Shown here in pieces: positions 28,037 through 35,617 of a DNA stretch of 64,000 nucleotides (position 1 is its first letter; every line of letters begins with the position of its first letter). Origin of the DNA: an uncultured Bradyrhizobium sp. (lineage in GTDB: Bacteria; Pseudomonadota; Alphaproteobacteria; Rhizobiales; Xanthobacteraceae). Location: assembly GCF_936943645.1 (NCBI RefSeq), contig NZ_CAKZJO010000080.1, positions 1 to 64,000 of the forward strand. The letters run 5' to 3'. The notes beneath the pieces are model-generated. The model had not been told where the DNA came from, did no database searches, and saw only the letters and a list, made by a program, of their open reading frames with translations. The position numbers and the translations under genes were made by a program.

Positions 28037-28411
28037 TCAGACTCCGGCGCTGGACGCTGCCTGTCCATTGGCTTGAAGCGCGCCTTGCGCGTTGTAGGTC
28101 TGTCCCGCCTGACCGCCCTGACTGCCTTGCGCACTCGCCGAGGTCTGCACCTCCGTGGTGCCATCCGAATAGGTAATCGTCGTGGTGGTGACGCCGCCGA
28201 CGGTAATGGAGACCTCGCTGACGATGGTCTTGGCCGAACTGCCGCCGCCCGATCCCGCGCTGCCGCCCGCCGATTGCGAGGACGACGTCTCCGATGTCGC
28301 CGACGCTGCCGACGTCGACGAAGCGGCCGACGTCGAGGATGTCGACGTCGTGGCGGCCGACGGGGACGCCGTCACGGTCGCGCTGGCTGAAGCAATCGCA
28401 CTGATCGACAT
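28037..28411 (-). CDS. Ser/Thr/Ala-rich low-complexity protein
   Basis: 124 residues starting MSISAIASASATVTASPSA; residues 1-80 are almost only Ser, Ala and Thr, then VSEVSITVGGVTTTTITYSDGTTE-like beta segment and a Gln/Gly tail. The low-complexity run is visible in DNA as a GAC/GTC-rich stretch at 28270-28390. Possibly secreted without a classical signal; function unknown. Confidence 0.65.
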   Translation of the reverse strand: MSISAIASASATVTASPSAATTSTSSTSAASSTSAASATSETSSSQSAGGSAGSGGGSSAKTIVSEVSITVGGVTTTTITYSDGTTEVQTSASAQGSQGGQAGQTYNAQGALQANGQAASSAGV

Positions 28412-28570
28412 GAAGACCTCGCCTGAAGGAAATACCGGGCGCAGCGCCGGTTGTGCGCCCTCTCCTTCAACGCGCCGGGCGTGCCAAGCAGGCGCAGGAT
28501 CAGCGCCCTCGCCCGGAATGCCGGGCGGGTCGAAATCAGGAGGAAAATGAAAGGGATTCAATGCCGGGAC

Positions 28571-28647
28571 TGGTCGGGGCAGCTGGATTCGAACCAACGA
28601 CCTGCAGTACCCAAAACTGCCGCGCTACCAGGCTGCGCTATACCCCG
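28571..28647 (-). tRNA. tRNA-Pro (UGG)
   Basis: Read on the minus strand: acceptor CGGGGTA paired with TGCCCCG (one mismatch at the inner end), anticodon stem GCAGT/ACTGC around loop TTTGGGT, anticodon TGG; T arm with GTTCGAATC; encoded CCA at 28573-28571. Confidence 0.95.
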
Positions 28648-28721
28648 AATGTCCGGCGAGCCCCGTCGATACACGCTTCCAAAGGCGCCAGCAAGGCTGG
28701 CAAAGCAACCCTCGGGCGCCC

Positions 28722-29207
28722 CTATTTGCCGCCGAACAGCGGGTGGCCGACGCGGTCGCCGGCGCGGATGCCGTATTTCTGCGCCGTTCCGGCCACCACC
28801 TCCAGCACGGCCCGGGCGGGCCCCCGGGACGAGATGATCTTGGTCGACATCGGCTCGGTGTTCTCGGCGATGCGCAGGATGCGACCGTCGGCGCGGATGA
28901 AGATCATGTCGAGCGAGACATAGGTGTTCTTCATCCACATCGACACCTCCTGCTCGGGATTGAAATCGAACAGCATGCCTTTGCCGTCCGCGAGCTCCTT
29001 GCGGTACATCAGGCCCGTCTGCTTCTCCTCCTCGGTCGTCGCCATCTCCACCGAGAACACCTGCACGCCGTTCCTGGTGACGATCTCCAGCGGCTGGAAG
29101 CTGGCGGCGCGGGCCGGCGTGCCGGCGACGGCACAACCTGCGATGACGAGGACGGCGGCAAGCCAGCCCTTCAGAGCGGACCAGACGGCCTTTCGATCAG
29201 GATTCAT
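28722..29207 (-). CDS. DUF192 family exported protein
   Basis: 161 residues: signal peptide (LKGWLAAVLVIAGCAVAG...ARA) and a DUF192 domain with EMATTEEEKQTGLMYRKEL, MWMKNTYVSLDMIFI and RAVLEVVAGTAQKYGI, all family hallmarks. Function unknown. It lies downstream of a cold-shock protein gene on the same strand, a pairing conserved in Rhizobiales, here separated by a terminator-like hairpin at 29269-29298. Confidence 0.92.
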   Translation of the reverse strand: MNPDRKAVWSALKGWLAAVLVIAGCAVAGTPARAASFQPLEIVTRNGVQVFSVEMATTEEEKQTGLMYRKELADGKGMLFDFNPEQEVSMWMKNTYVSLDMIFIRADGRILRIAENTEPMSTKIISSRGPARAVLEVVAGTAQKYGIRAGDRVGHPLFGGK

Positions 29208-29268
29208 GGGGGAACACTCGAGGCGTGGGACGGGAACCAGTCCTTACGCGGCGATTGCCGGAAAAGCC

Positions 29269-29298
29269 AGAGGCGCGCCGGCCTGCGGGCGCGCCTCT
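29269..29298 (-). terminator. terminator between cold-shock gene and DUF192 gene
   Basis: Perfect 11-bp stem AGAGGCGCGCC/GGCGCGCCTCT, 8-base loop; on the minus strand it is followed by GGCTTTTCC. It should end or attenuate transcription from the cold-shock gene into DUF192. Confidence 0.65.
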
Positions 29299-29356
29299 GC
29301 TCACGATTGCGGGATTTTGAAGTTCGAGCTTGGTCGGGACGCGCGTCTCATCGCAC

Positions 29357-30019
29357 CTAGTGCGACTGCAATCCCGGCGATCCGGTCTCGGGATGGATCT
29401 CGGCCGCCATCATGCCCTTGGACCCGGGCCCGAAGCGGACCAGGACATACTGGCCGGGCCTGAGCTCGGTCATGCCGAAGCGGCGCAGCGTCTCCATATG
29501 CACGAAGATGTCTGGCGTCCCCTCGCCACAGGTCAGGAAGCCGAAGCCACGCAGCCGGTTGAACCATTTGACCTGGGCGCGTTCCAGCCCGCTGGTCGGG
29601 GTGACCGTGACATGGGTGCGCGGCGGCAGCATCTGTGCCGGATGGATCGCGGTCGACTCGTCCATCGAGACCACGCGGAACGCCTGGTATCCCTTGGCGC
29701 GCTGGATGCACTCCACGACGATGCGGGCACCTTCGTACGCGGTCTGGAAGCCGTCGCGCCTAAGCACGGTAACGTGCAGGAGCACGTCCGGCCAGCCGTT
29801 GTCGGGCACGATGAAGCCGTAGCCTTTGGAGGCGTCGAACCATTTGATGACGCCGTGGACTTCGACGAGATTGGCGCTGGCCTCACCGAGCCCGCTGAAG
29901 GGACTGAGGCCGCTGTCGCGACCGGCACCGCCGTGTTCGCCCGGCGTGATCCGCCCGGACGGTACTCCCTGCCCGGGAACCCCGAGCTTTTTGGACTCAA
30001 ATCCGTCCGACGACCCCAT
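29357..30019 (-). CDS. twin-domain cold-shock protein
   Basis: 220 residues with two cold-shock domains. CSD1 starts HGVIKWFDASKGYGFIVPD and has VLLHVTVL; CSD2 starts QVKWFNRLRGFGFLTCGEG and has IFVHMETL, so both RNP1 and RNP2 RNA-binding motifs are present, with slight divergence in RNP2 of domain 1. A Gly/Pro-rich N-terminal extension of about 50 residues precedes. It binds single-stranded RNA/DNA. The ATG at 30019 is chosen; a GTG at 30034 is possible. Confidence 0.9.
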   Translation of the reverse strand: MGSSDGFESKKLGVPGQGVPSGRITPGEHGGAGRDSGLSPFSGLGEASANLVEVHGVIKWFDASKGYGFIVPDNGWPDVLLHVTVLRRDGFQTAYEGARIVVECIQRAKGYQAFRVVSMDESTAIHPAQMLPPRTHVTVTPTSGLERAQVKWFNRLRGFGFLTCGEGTPDIFVHMETLRRFGMTELRPGQYVLVRFGPGSKGMMAAEIHPETGSPGLQSH

Positions 30020-30216
30020 AACCCCGGACCCCACACTGTCATGCGACCCGCCTCAGCAGCGGCCTCGAATCACGCGTCTTTCGAGAACCTTCTCAACTGG
30101 ACGCGACGCGAATCTTTCGACTCAAAAGATAACACTCCCGGTTGCGAGGCATAGACAAAAAAGAGATTCGCCGGAACCTATGAACAGCTTGCACAGCCGC
30201 GAATCAAATTGATGCC

Positions 30217-30978
30217 TCAATTGCCGACAAAGGGGCCGAGCGTTTCGCCGATGTCGTGATGGATGACGAGATCGGCGATGTCGTCCTGTTCGGTCGGCTC
30301 GCGATTGATGATCACCAGACGTGCGCCCGCGTCCTTCGCCATCATCGGAAAGCCCGCCGCCGGCCAGACCACGAGCGAGGAACCGATCGCAATGAAGAGG
30401 TCACAGGCCCGCGACAGCGCGGTCGCACGCTGCATTTCGTCGTCGGGCATCATTTGTCCAAAGGAGATCGTGGCGGTCTTCACCGGCTCGTCGCAGGCCG
30501 TGCAGTTGGGCGCGGCGCCCTCTTCGTCGAAGCGACGCTTCACCCAATCGAGTGGATAGGCCTGCCCACAGCCGATGCAGCGCGCATAAGTGGTGTTGCC
30601 GTGAAGTTCAATCACGTGCTCGCCGGCGAAGCCGGAGGCCTGGTGCAGATTGTCGATGTTCTGGGTGATGACGGCGGGAACCTTGCCGGCGCGATAGAGG
30701 GAGGCCAGCGCGCGATGGCCGCGACCGGGCTTTGCCGCGGCAAACACCTCCTCCATCGCAAAGCGGCGGCGCCAGGATTCATCCCGCGCCTCCTGGTGCG
30801 CGACGAACTCGCCGAACTCGATCGGACGGTAGCGCGTCCAAATTCCGCCCGGCGAGCGGAAGTCGGGAATACCGCATTCGGTCGAGATGCCGGCGCCGGT
30901 GAACGGCACGATGACCTTGGCCTCGGCGATCATCTCACCGAGCCGTTCGACGCCGCTCTGCAGATCCGATGCAATCAA
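30217..30978 (-). CDS. NAD-dependent protein deacylase, Sir2 family
   Basis: 253 residues. Sirtuin motifs: VPFTGAGISTECGIPDFRS, ITQNIDNLHQASG, the catalytic His in ELHGNTTYA, and zinc Cys pairs CIGC and CTAC. It removes acyl groups from lysines using NAD. I choose a TTG start at 30978 (LIASDLQSG) because GGGAG stands 8 bases upstream; an ATG at 31050 in the same frame has no comparable site and adds residues not typical of the family. Confidence 0.9.
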   Translation of the reverse strand: MIASDLQSGVERLGEMIAEAKVIVPFTGAGISTECGIPDFRSPGGIWTRYRPIEFGEFVAHQEARDESWRRRFAMEEVFAAAKPGRGHRALASLYRAGKVPAVITQNIDNLHQASGFAGEHVIELHGNTTYARCIGCGQAYPLDWVKRRFDEEGAAPNCTACDEPVKTATISFGQMMPDDEMQRATALSRACDLFIAIGSSLVVWPAAGFPMMAKDAGARLVIINREPTEQDDIADLVIHHDIGETLGPFVGN

Positions 30979-31221
30979 TTTGCGATCTCCCGACTCGTCT
31001 TGCCTGACAGCAACATACGCAAGCGGCAAGATTGTTGACGCTGTTATCAAGCGCTAACGCTTTGCGCTCGGCAATTTTTTCCGACCTTCGCATATCACAA
31101 TCCTGCAATGCCTCCTCCCCATTGACGCCCCATTCAGGAGCCCCAATGGATGTGTGAATGCGACTCAAGATGATGCGGCGGCAGGACTTGAGGGCAGTTA
31201 AGTAAACCCGAGGGGATGGCT

Positions 31222-31386
31222 ATGACAGAAGACGAAGAACGCAAAGCCCGTGAGCGCGACGAGATCGCCGCCCGTGTCGCCGCCTTCCGTGCCACGCAGG
31301 AAAAATTCAAGCGCGAGCGCGAAGAGTATTTCGTCTCGACGCTCGAGAACGCCCGCAAGGTCGAACGGCCCTCGCTTTGGCCGTAA
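31222..31386 (+). CDS. small charged helical protein, 54 aa
   Basis: Starts MTEDEERKARERDEIAARV and ends KVERPSLWP; nearly one amphipathic helix. AGGGG lies 6 bases upstream of the ATG at 31222 (an ATG two codons earlier is possible). It is followed 25 bases later by a strong terminator, supporting a real transcription unit. Function unknown. Confidence 0.7.
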   Translation: MTEDEERKARERDEIAARVAAFRATQEKFKREREEYFVSTLENARKVERPSLWP

Positions 31387-31411
31387 GACATCTCTGATCA
31401 ACGTGCATGAA

Positions 31412-31440
31412 AAAAGCCCGGAGCATCGCTCCGGGCTTTT
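31412..31440. terminator. bidirectional rho-independent terminator
   Basis: 13-base arms AAAAGCCCGGAGC / GCTCCGGGCTTTT with a 3-base loop; T-runs on both strands. It serves the 54-aa plus-strand gene and the Gly/Tyr-rich minus-strand gene, which converge on it. Confidence 0.9.
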
Positions 31441-31453
31441 CGCTTGCTGGCCG

Positions 31454-31747
31454 TTACCAATGACGCCAGTGGTGGTGGTGCCGGTAGTACGGCCCGCCGC
31501 CGTAATAGGCGTAGGGGCCAGGCCCGTAGTAATAGCCGGGGCCGCCATAATAGCCGTAGCCGGGGCCATAGCCGTAGCCGTAAGGGTGCGATGCTGCGAC
31601 CGCGCCGGCGGTGATTGCGCCGGCGGCAAGGCCGAATGCGAGTCCCGGGCCGATGCCGCGTCCGCGCGCCTCGGCAGGCGCAGGGGCCGCAACCGCGGTC
31701 ACGCCGACGGCTGCGACGGTGGCCAGAACTGCCAGTGTCTTCTTCAT
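31454..31747 (-). CDS. exported Gly/Tyr-rich protein, 97 aa
   Basis: Signal peptide (MKKTLAVLATVAAVGVTAVAAPAPAEA) followed by a hydrophobic alanine/glycine segment and a repetitive YGYGPGYGYYGGPGYYYGPG region ending in HHHHWRHW. Secreted low-complexity protein; the His/Tyr cluster could bind metal (inference). GAGGAG just upstream supports the start. Confidence 0.8.
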   Translation of the reverse strand: MKKTLAVLATVAAVGVTAVAAPAPAEARGRGIGPGLAFGLAAGAITAGAVAASHPYGYGYGPGYGYYGGPGYYYGPGPYAYYGGGPYYRHHHHWRHW

Positions 31748-31924
31748 GCTCTCCTCCTTCGCGTCTCACTGAGACAACGGCGAGCGGCTGCGATAGTTGC
31801 GCGCCTGATGCGGAACCGGCCCCTAGAAAAAAATTCGCTGCCGGCGGAACGAAATCGTCGGACGCAGATTGACCTTCCAAGTGCGGGAGCCTCCGCCATC
31901 CGGGTTGAGGCAACAGCATGAAGA

Positions 31925-31959
31925 CCCCGTCAGCATCTCCGCGATGCTGGCGGGGTTTT
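31925..31959 (+). terminator. terminator hairpin 75 bases before a small gene
   Basis: CCCCGTCAGCAT / ATGCTGGCGGGG (one G-U pair), 7-base loop, followed by TTTTC. No plus-strand gene lies upstream between 31748 and 31924, so it ends an unannotated transcript or is a leader terminator of the gene at 32033. Confidence 0.65.
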
Positions 31960-32032
31960 CAATTCAGCGGGAACGCCTGGCAGCAGAAACCGACGGCTGC
32001 CAGCGGGGCGGGAGATCGAGGAGGACGAAGAC

Positions 32033-32263
32033 TTGCCCTTATCCGCTTTGCTGACCCGTATCCGCAGGATGGTTCCCAGATCCGACGATCAGCATTACGA
32101 CGAGATCGTCCGCAGTTTCGGGGTCGGCACCCTGCACCCGCCGCCGACGCCGATGAGCGACCGCGAGCTGGCGCGGGCCATCGCCGAGTTCCTGAGAGAG
32201 CAGCCGTCGAGCGAATCCGTTGCGACCCTCGGGCGACGGCTCGACCCCTCCTCGCCGGTTTGA
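32033..32263 (+). CDS. hypothetical protein, 76 aa
   Basis: TTG start preceded by GAGGAGGA at 32018-32025 with 7-base spacing, which is what selects it. Sequence begins MPLSALLTRIRRMVPRSDD; soluble and helical, with MSDRELARAIAEFLREQPS in the C-terminal half. No family recognised. Confidence 0.65.
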   Translation: MPLSALLTRIRRMVPRSDDQHYDEIVRSFGVGTLHPPPTPMSDRELARAIAEFLREQPSSESVATLGRRLDPSSPV

Positions 32264-32340
32264 GTTTCCTTGCGGGAGCAAGGAACAAGGATTGCGCGCG
32301 GACATTGAAATCCTCTTCACGCAGATCGGAAGAGGCCGAC

Positions 32341-32463
32341 ATGCCCGTGTGGCTCGAAGTCTTGCTGAACCTGTCCGGCTATGCCGGTTTCGTGGCACTC
32401 GCCTCGCGCGGAACTGCGAGCCCGCAGACGCCGGCTGACGATCAGATCTGCGGCGAGCGCTAA
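32341..32463 (+). CDS. mini protein, 40 aa, with one hydrophobic helix
   Basis: MPVWLEVLLNLSGYAGFVAL then a polar tail ending ICGER. GGAAGAGG lies 6-13 bases upstream. Too short for most gene callers; its composition and ribosome-binding site support it. Probably inserted in or bound to the inner membrane. Confidence 0.6.
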   Translation: MPVWLEVLLNLSGYAGFVALASRGTASPQTPADDQICGER

Positions 32464-32478
32464 GCGGCGAGCAGCGCG

Positions 32479-32676
32479 CTAATTGGCGTGCGGCGCCTGG
32501 CCTGCCGTCCTCACCAGCCGATCGGCCTTGACCGCAATGCGTGTGTCTTCGAGCTGCGGTCGCAGCGAAAAGCTGATCACCACGAAAGCGAGACAGAACA
32601 GCGTGCCGACGATGGCCACGCGGCGATAAGTGTGCCTGTCGCCTTGGTAAAAGGACGGCTCTGAAAAAGGTGTCAT
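32479..32676 (-). CDS. small single-pass membrane protein, 65 aa
   Basis: Starts MTPFSEPSFYQGDRHTYRR, followed by one transmembrane helix (VAIVGTLFCLAFVVISFSL) and a periplasmic-side tail. A GTG at 32727 would add 17 residues. No family recognised. Confidence 0.65.
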   Translation of the reverse strand: MTPFSEPSFYQGDRHTYRRVAIVGTLFCLAFVVISFSLRPQLEDTRIAVKADRLVRTAGQAPHAN

Positions 32677-32915
32677 GACAAAATGGCTTCTTGGCAAAGT
32701 CGTTTCTTGCTTGTCTTTGCCAGACACCTACCGCAAGCCGTGCCAAGTGCAACGCGATTGGACTTTTAACCTAACCGAATAGGGTTATCGGCTTCCGCGC
32801 AAACAATCGTTAGGCGTCTTGCGGCGCCTCCGATCGCGGCGATCCGCCTTCATATCGCGCGCCGTCGAGGGCTACGGCGACCCGCGGCTCCGCCAACCGG
32901 CTTTGTTCCAGCTTC

Positions 32916-32950
32916 GACACCATTTCGTTCTCGAAGAACGAATCGGACGT
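32916..32950. repeat. palindromic repeat, copy 1
   Basis: Contains the 28-base block CCATTTCGTTCTCGAAGAAC... (32920-32947) repeated identically at 33311-33338. Core hairpin TTCGTTCT/AGAACGAA with CGA loop. Located just downstream of the minus-strand gene 33008-33184. Confidence 0.75.
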
Positions 32951-33007
32951 CAGAAAATCGGTGCGGAGCAGTTCTTAACAAAACATGCCGAGCGCGCAGC
33001 GATCCGA

Positions 33008-33184
33008 TCACGTTGCATCAGAAGACCCTGCATCAGAAGACCCGGCATCAGAAGATTTGGCATCCGGAGATGTCGACGCGGGTGCCGGCACTTGCGGCAC
33101 CGACGGCTTGCCTTTGCGCAAGCGCGGATGCCGATCGTACCAGAACACTTTCGCGATCTCGGCGAGAAACCAGCACGCATCCAT
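33008..33184 (-). CDS. small protein with C-terminal SSDAG tandem repeats, 58 aa
   Basis: Starts MDACWFLAEIAKVFWYDRHP with an aromatic, membrane-seeking N-terminus, then RLRKGKPSVPQVPAPAS and a C-terminal array of three SSDA(G/T) units, encoded by the CATCAGAAGA direct repeats at 33015-33055. AGGAGGCGAGGAG lies immediately upstream, a strong ribosome-binding region. Not reported by longer-ORF callers. Function unknown. Confidence 0.65.
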   Translation of the reverse strand: MDACWFLAEIAKVFWYDRHPRLRKGKPSVPQVPAPASTSPDAKSSDAGSSDAGSSDAT

Positions 33185-33305
33185 GTCGCTCTCCTCGCCT
33201 CCTCCTTAACGAGGAGGCGTGGACGAGACTGTGCGAAGCCTCACGCTGGCTCGTTCCGATACACGGCGCGACTTCATCGGCGACAGGCGCGACTTGTTCT
33301 GCATC

Positions 33306-33342
33306 CGACTCCATTTCGTTCTCGAAGAACGAATCGGAGTCG
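33306..33342. repeat. palindromic repeat, copy 2
   Basis: Second copy of the block at 32916-32950. Here the hairpin is extended by CGACTCC (33306-33312) / GGAGTCG (33336-33342) outside the TTCGTTCT/AGAACGAA core. Located just downstream of the minus-strand gene 33366-33539, the same relative place as copy 1. Confidence 0.75.
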
Positions 33343-33365
33343 AAAAGATCGGCGCCGGGCGATTG

Positions 33366-33539
33366 CTAACGATCCATGAAGACGCGCGACGCAACGTCTT
33401 CAGCGGTCGTCGGCACGATCTTCGGCGACAGGAATTTCGACACGACCGCAAACACGATGACGATCTCGCGGCAGGGTTCGCATCGAAAGCTGTTGGCGGA
33501 GGTCGCCGTCATCGGCTGGGCGCAGCGCGGGCATGTCAT
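33366..33539 (-). CDS. zinc-ribbon-like small protein, 57 aa
   Basis: Starts MTCPRCAQPMTATSANSF and contains two CxxC pairs (CPRC, CEPC) spaced 15 residues apart, a typical single zinc ribbon, followed by a hydrophobic segment (IVIVFAVVSKFL) and a polar tail. Likely a small zinc-binding protein, possibly membrane-associated. The upstream part of the open frame is not protein-like. Confidence 0.65.
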   Translation of the reverse strand: MTCPRCAQPMTATSANSFRCEPCREIVIVFAVVSKFLSPKIVPTTAEDVASRVFMDR

Positions 33540-33737
33540 GCAGGCCGAACGCTGACGACACGTGTTCGTTCCTGCACGTTCGTACTTCAGCGATCGCTCG
33601 CAAATGGCCACGGCGGACCAGCGACACTCGGCTGAGTGGGCCTCGGATGGATCATGTTGTGCCCCGCGCTCGCCGCTCAGGCGGCGCCAGAAGGTGACCG
33701 CGCTTGCCGGGGATGTCGTCGGCATTCGCGGCGCAGA

Positions 33738-33875
33738 TCAGACCGCCCGCCTCGCTTTGTCCTCCTTCGAGAAGCACTCCAAGATCTGAATCCGAAGCTC
33801 TTCTGCAGCCGGGCCCTGGAGCTTCCTGAGCTCGTTCCAGAGCCTGATCACTTCGCGCTGTTTCTCGACGGTCAT
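33738..33875 (-). CDS. small helical protein, 45 aa
   Basis: Starts MTVEKQREVIRLWNELRKLQ and continues as charged helices ending KEDKARRAV. GGAGG stands 7 bases upstream of the ATG. Function unknown; found by reading, shorter than usual calling limits. Confidence 0.6.
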   Translation of the reverse strand: MTVEKQREVIRLWNELRKLQGPAAEELRIQILECFSKEDKARRAV

Positions 33876-34022
33876 GAGTAGCCTCCAAGGGGATCATCAG
33901 AAAAGGATCACCAGAGCAACTCATTAGAACAAAATAAGAACAGAAAGTCCAGCCCCGTGCGCGATGTCCTCCGAATATGTCGCGATGAACCTTTTTGGCG
34001 CGGCGCGGACCCATGCAAGCTG

Positions 34023-34213
34023 GGGATTTCAGCGCCCAGTCACATGGCAGCGCCGCGGTGAGCGAACATATTCCGTCATCGCGGCGCTGTTGCCTTTTGG
34101 ATTTTCAACTTTAAGTTAGAGCCAGATGTCTTGTTTGAGATGGCTGACGGCCAGGCGCTGAAATCCCAACGCCGTCAGCCAGAAGAGCCCCGTGCGAGAG
34201 CGCGGGGTTTTTC
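34023..34213 (+). ncRNA. candidate structured RNA / palindromic element with terminator
   Basis: Four nested or consecutive stems: GGGATTTCAGCGCC (34023-34036) with GGCGCTGAAATCCC (34154-34167); CAGCGCCGCG (34048-34057) with CGCGGCGCTG (34080-34089); GGCTGACGGC (34142-34151) with GCCGTCAGCC (34171-34180); and CCCCGTGC/GCGCGGGG (34188-34207) followed by TTTTTCTTTT. The 14-base arm also occurs at 27956-27969. No coding frame. It is either a small RNA with its own terminator or a mobile palindromic element. Confidence 0.4.
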
Positions 34214-34363
34214 TTTTGGAGACGGGTCTGGCTGAATGGCGCGCAGCGGGCTCTGTTGTTCGTCCCGATCGTCATGGTGATATCAGGCATCGCAATCGCC
34301 GAGCACGCCTCGTCTTCAGTCCTCCGTTGCGGCATCGACCCGCCGCAACGGTATCGCCAACGC

Positions 34364-34660
34364 TCAAACGGCGTCCTTGGCAACCTTCAGCGGCGAGGCC
34401 TTCACCGACTTGCTCGCGGGCTTGGCCGCAAACTGCATCGGCTCCTTGGTGAAGGGATTGACGCCCATGCGGGCCTCGGTCGCCGGCTTGTTGACGACCG
34501 ACATCTTCACGAAGCCGGGAATGACGAACTCACCGGACTCGTTGAGCTCCTTGTAGCCGACGGTGGCCATGTATTCGATCACCGACTTCACGTCGTTCTT
34601 CGAAAGCTGCGTGCCCTCGGCAATTGCATCAATCAATTGGGTCTTCGTCATCTTCGCCAT
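34364..34660 (-). CDS. HU family DNA-binding protein
   Basis: 98 residues starting MAKMTKTQLIDAIAEGTQLS. The HU/IHF fold is clear: N-terminal helices, then beta arm region GEFVIPGFVKMSVVNKPATEARMGVNPFTKEPM with the R-x-G-x-NP(F/K)T motif that intercalates DNA, and a basic Ala/Lys/Val-rich C-terminal tail. It bends and compacts DNA as a dimer. The extended tail is longer than in E. coli HU, as in other alphaproteobacterial HU-like proteins. A 10-bp stem CCGTTGCGGC/GCCGCAACGG (34324-34351) lies just downstream. Confidence 0.93.
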   Translation of the reverse strand: MAKMTKTQLIDAIAEGTQLSKNDVKSVIEYMATVGYKELNESGEFVIPGFVKMSVVNKPATEARMGVNPFTKEPMQFAAKPASKSVKASPLKVAKDAV

Positions 34661-35013
34661 GTCTGAATTCCTTTGAAGGGGTGCGCGCGAACAACTCTGC
34701 CGTGACGCGGCCGGACCGCGGAGGCGCGCTTCTGATTCATGCCAGAGGTCATGAAGTGACCGGGCTTAGAGCCTATCGAGGCTCAAAACGCAAGCAGGGG
34801 TTCTCCCGGGGTTCCCGACTTCCTGTGCAAGATGCCGCAGGGACACGCAATTTTTGTTTGAACCATTTCGCCGCTGACGCGTCTTACTCATGAAGTCCCT
34901 AAGCTTCACCCCACCAGAGAGCCCCGCTTCCCCCAGGCGGGGTTTTCGCTTTTGGGCCATGGCAGAACGCCCCGGCGGCCTGTAATGCTCTCGAGGTTTC
35001 GCGCGGGGGGCTC
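34661..35013. other. intergenic gap, HU promoter side
   Basis: About 350 bases between divergent HU and the 35014 gene. No coding frame. It holds a short TGAAG/CTTCA stem near 34891-34908 and the strong terminator at 34921-34953. Confidence 0.5.
34921..34953 (+). terminator. rho-independent terminator without an annotated gene
   Basis: CCCCGC (34922-34927) / GCGGGG (34937-34942), followed by TTTTCGCTTTT. It ends 60 bases before the gene at 35014, so it could be a leader terminator or the end of a small RNA from the region 34740-34920. Confidence 0.65.
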
Positions 35014-35505
35014 ATGAAGGTCGCTATCGTCATTGCAGGCTTGATCGTCGTTGCTGTCGCGGCCCTCGTCGCGATCCAGCCGAGCTTCCTGAAGCCTGCC
35101 TCCCTCGCCCTCGTGAAGAAGTCCGACATCTTCGGCTTTGCGCCGGGGATGACATTTGACGAGACCAGCAAGCTCATCAATCAACGCCATTATCTCTGCC
35201 GCCAGAGCCGCGACTCGGACACCCTCGAATGTGACATCAACGGCGCCAAGGTCACGGTTGACCGCGACGAGGCGGACGCCAAGCGCCCGATCTGGCGCGT
35301 CAATGCGACGGTGACCAATCCGGGGTCGCAAGAAAGTGCCGTGAAATCGATCTCCGACCAGTTCAACGCGCAAGCCATCCGGGAGCGCGAGGGATGGATG
35401 TGGATCGTCGGACGCGGGCTCAAGCTGAGCTATGACGGCCTCGCTTTGAACCTCGTGGACGAGGCCGCGGAGGCCCGGCTTCGCAAGGCGGACGCGAAAC
35501 GCTAG
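35014..35505 (+). CDS. hypothetical exported or anchored protein, 163 aa
   Basis: Starts MKVAIVIAGLIVVAVAALVAIQ, a signal anchor, then a soluble domain with FAPGMTFDETSKLI, a Cys pair (YLCRQS...LECDI) and VTVDRDEADAKRPIWRVNAT. Probably periplasmic, tethered to the inner membrane. GGGGGG sits upstream as ribosome-binding site. No family recognised. Confidence 0.75.
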   Translation: MKVAIVIAGLIVVAVAALVAIQPSFLKPASLALVKKSDIFGFAPGMTFDETSKLINQRHYLCRQSRDSDTLECDINGAKVTVDRDEADAKRPIWRVNATVTNPGSQESAVKSISDQFNAQAIREREGWMWIVGRGLKLSYDGLALNLVDEAAEARLRKADAKR

Positions 35506-35617
35506 AGCGTGAGGTCACCTCGTCGTGAAACTTGTGGCTCGGCAGGCCTTGTTGACACTTCAGTAACCCAACGCCGCCAAGCTCCAATCAGTCTCGTTGC
35601 GTTGGAGTACCCCCACA

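Noticed and set aside
27172..28037. A larger gene in the 27.4-28.0 kb region
   Set aside because: Frames in all six readings lack coding character except the tentative 52-aa frame at 27714.
33015..33060. CRISPR-like short repeats (CATCAGAAGA)
   Set aside because: Units are contiguous, lack spacers, and encode an in-frame SSDA peptide repeat.
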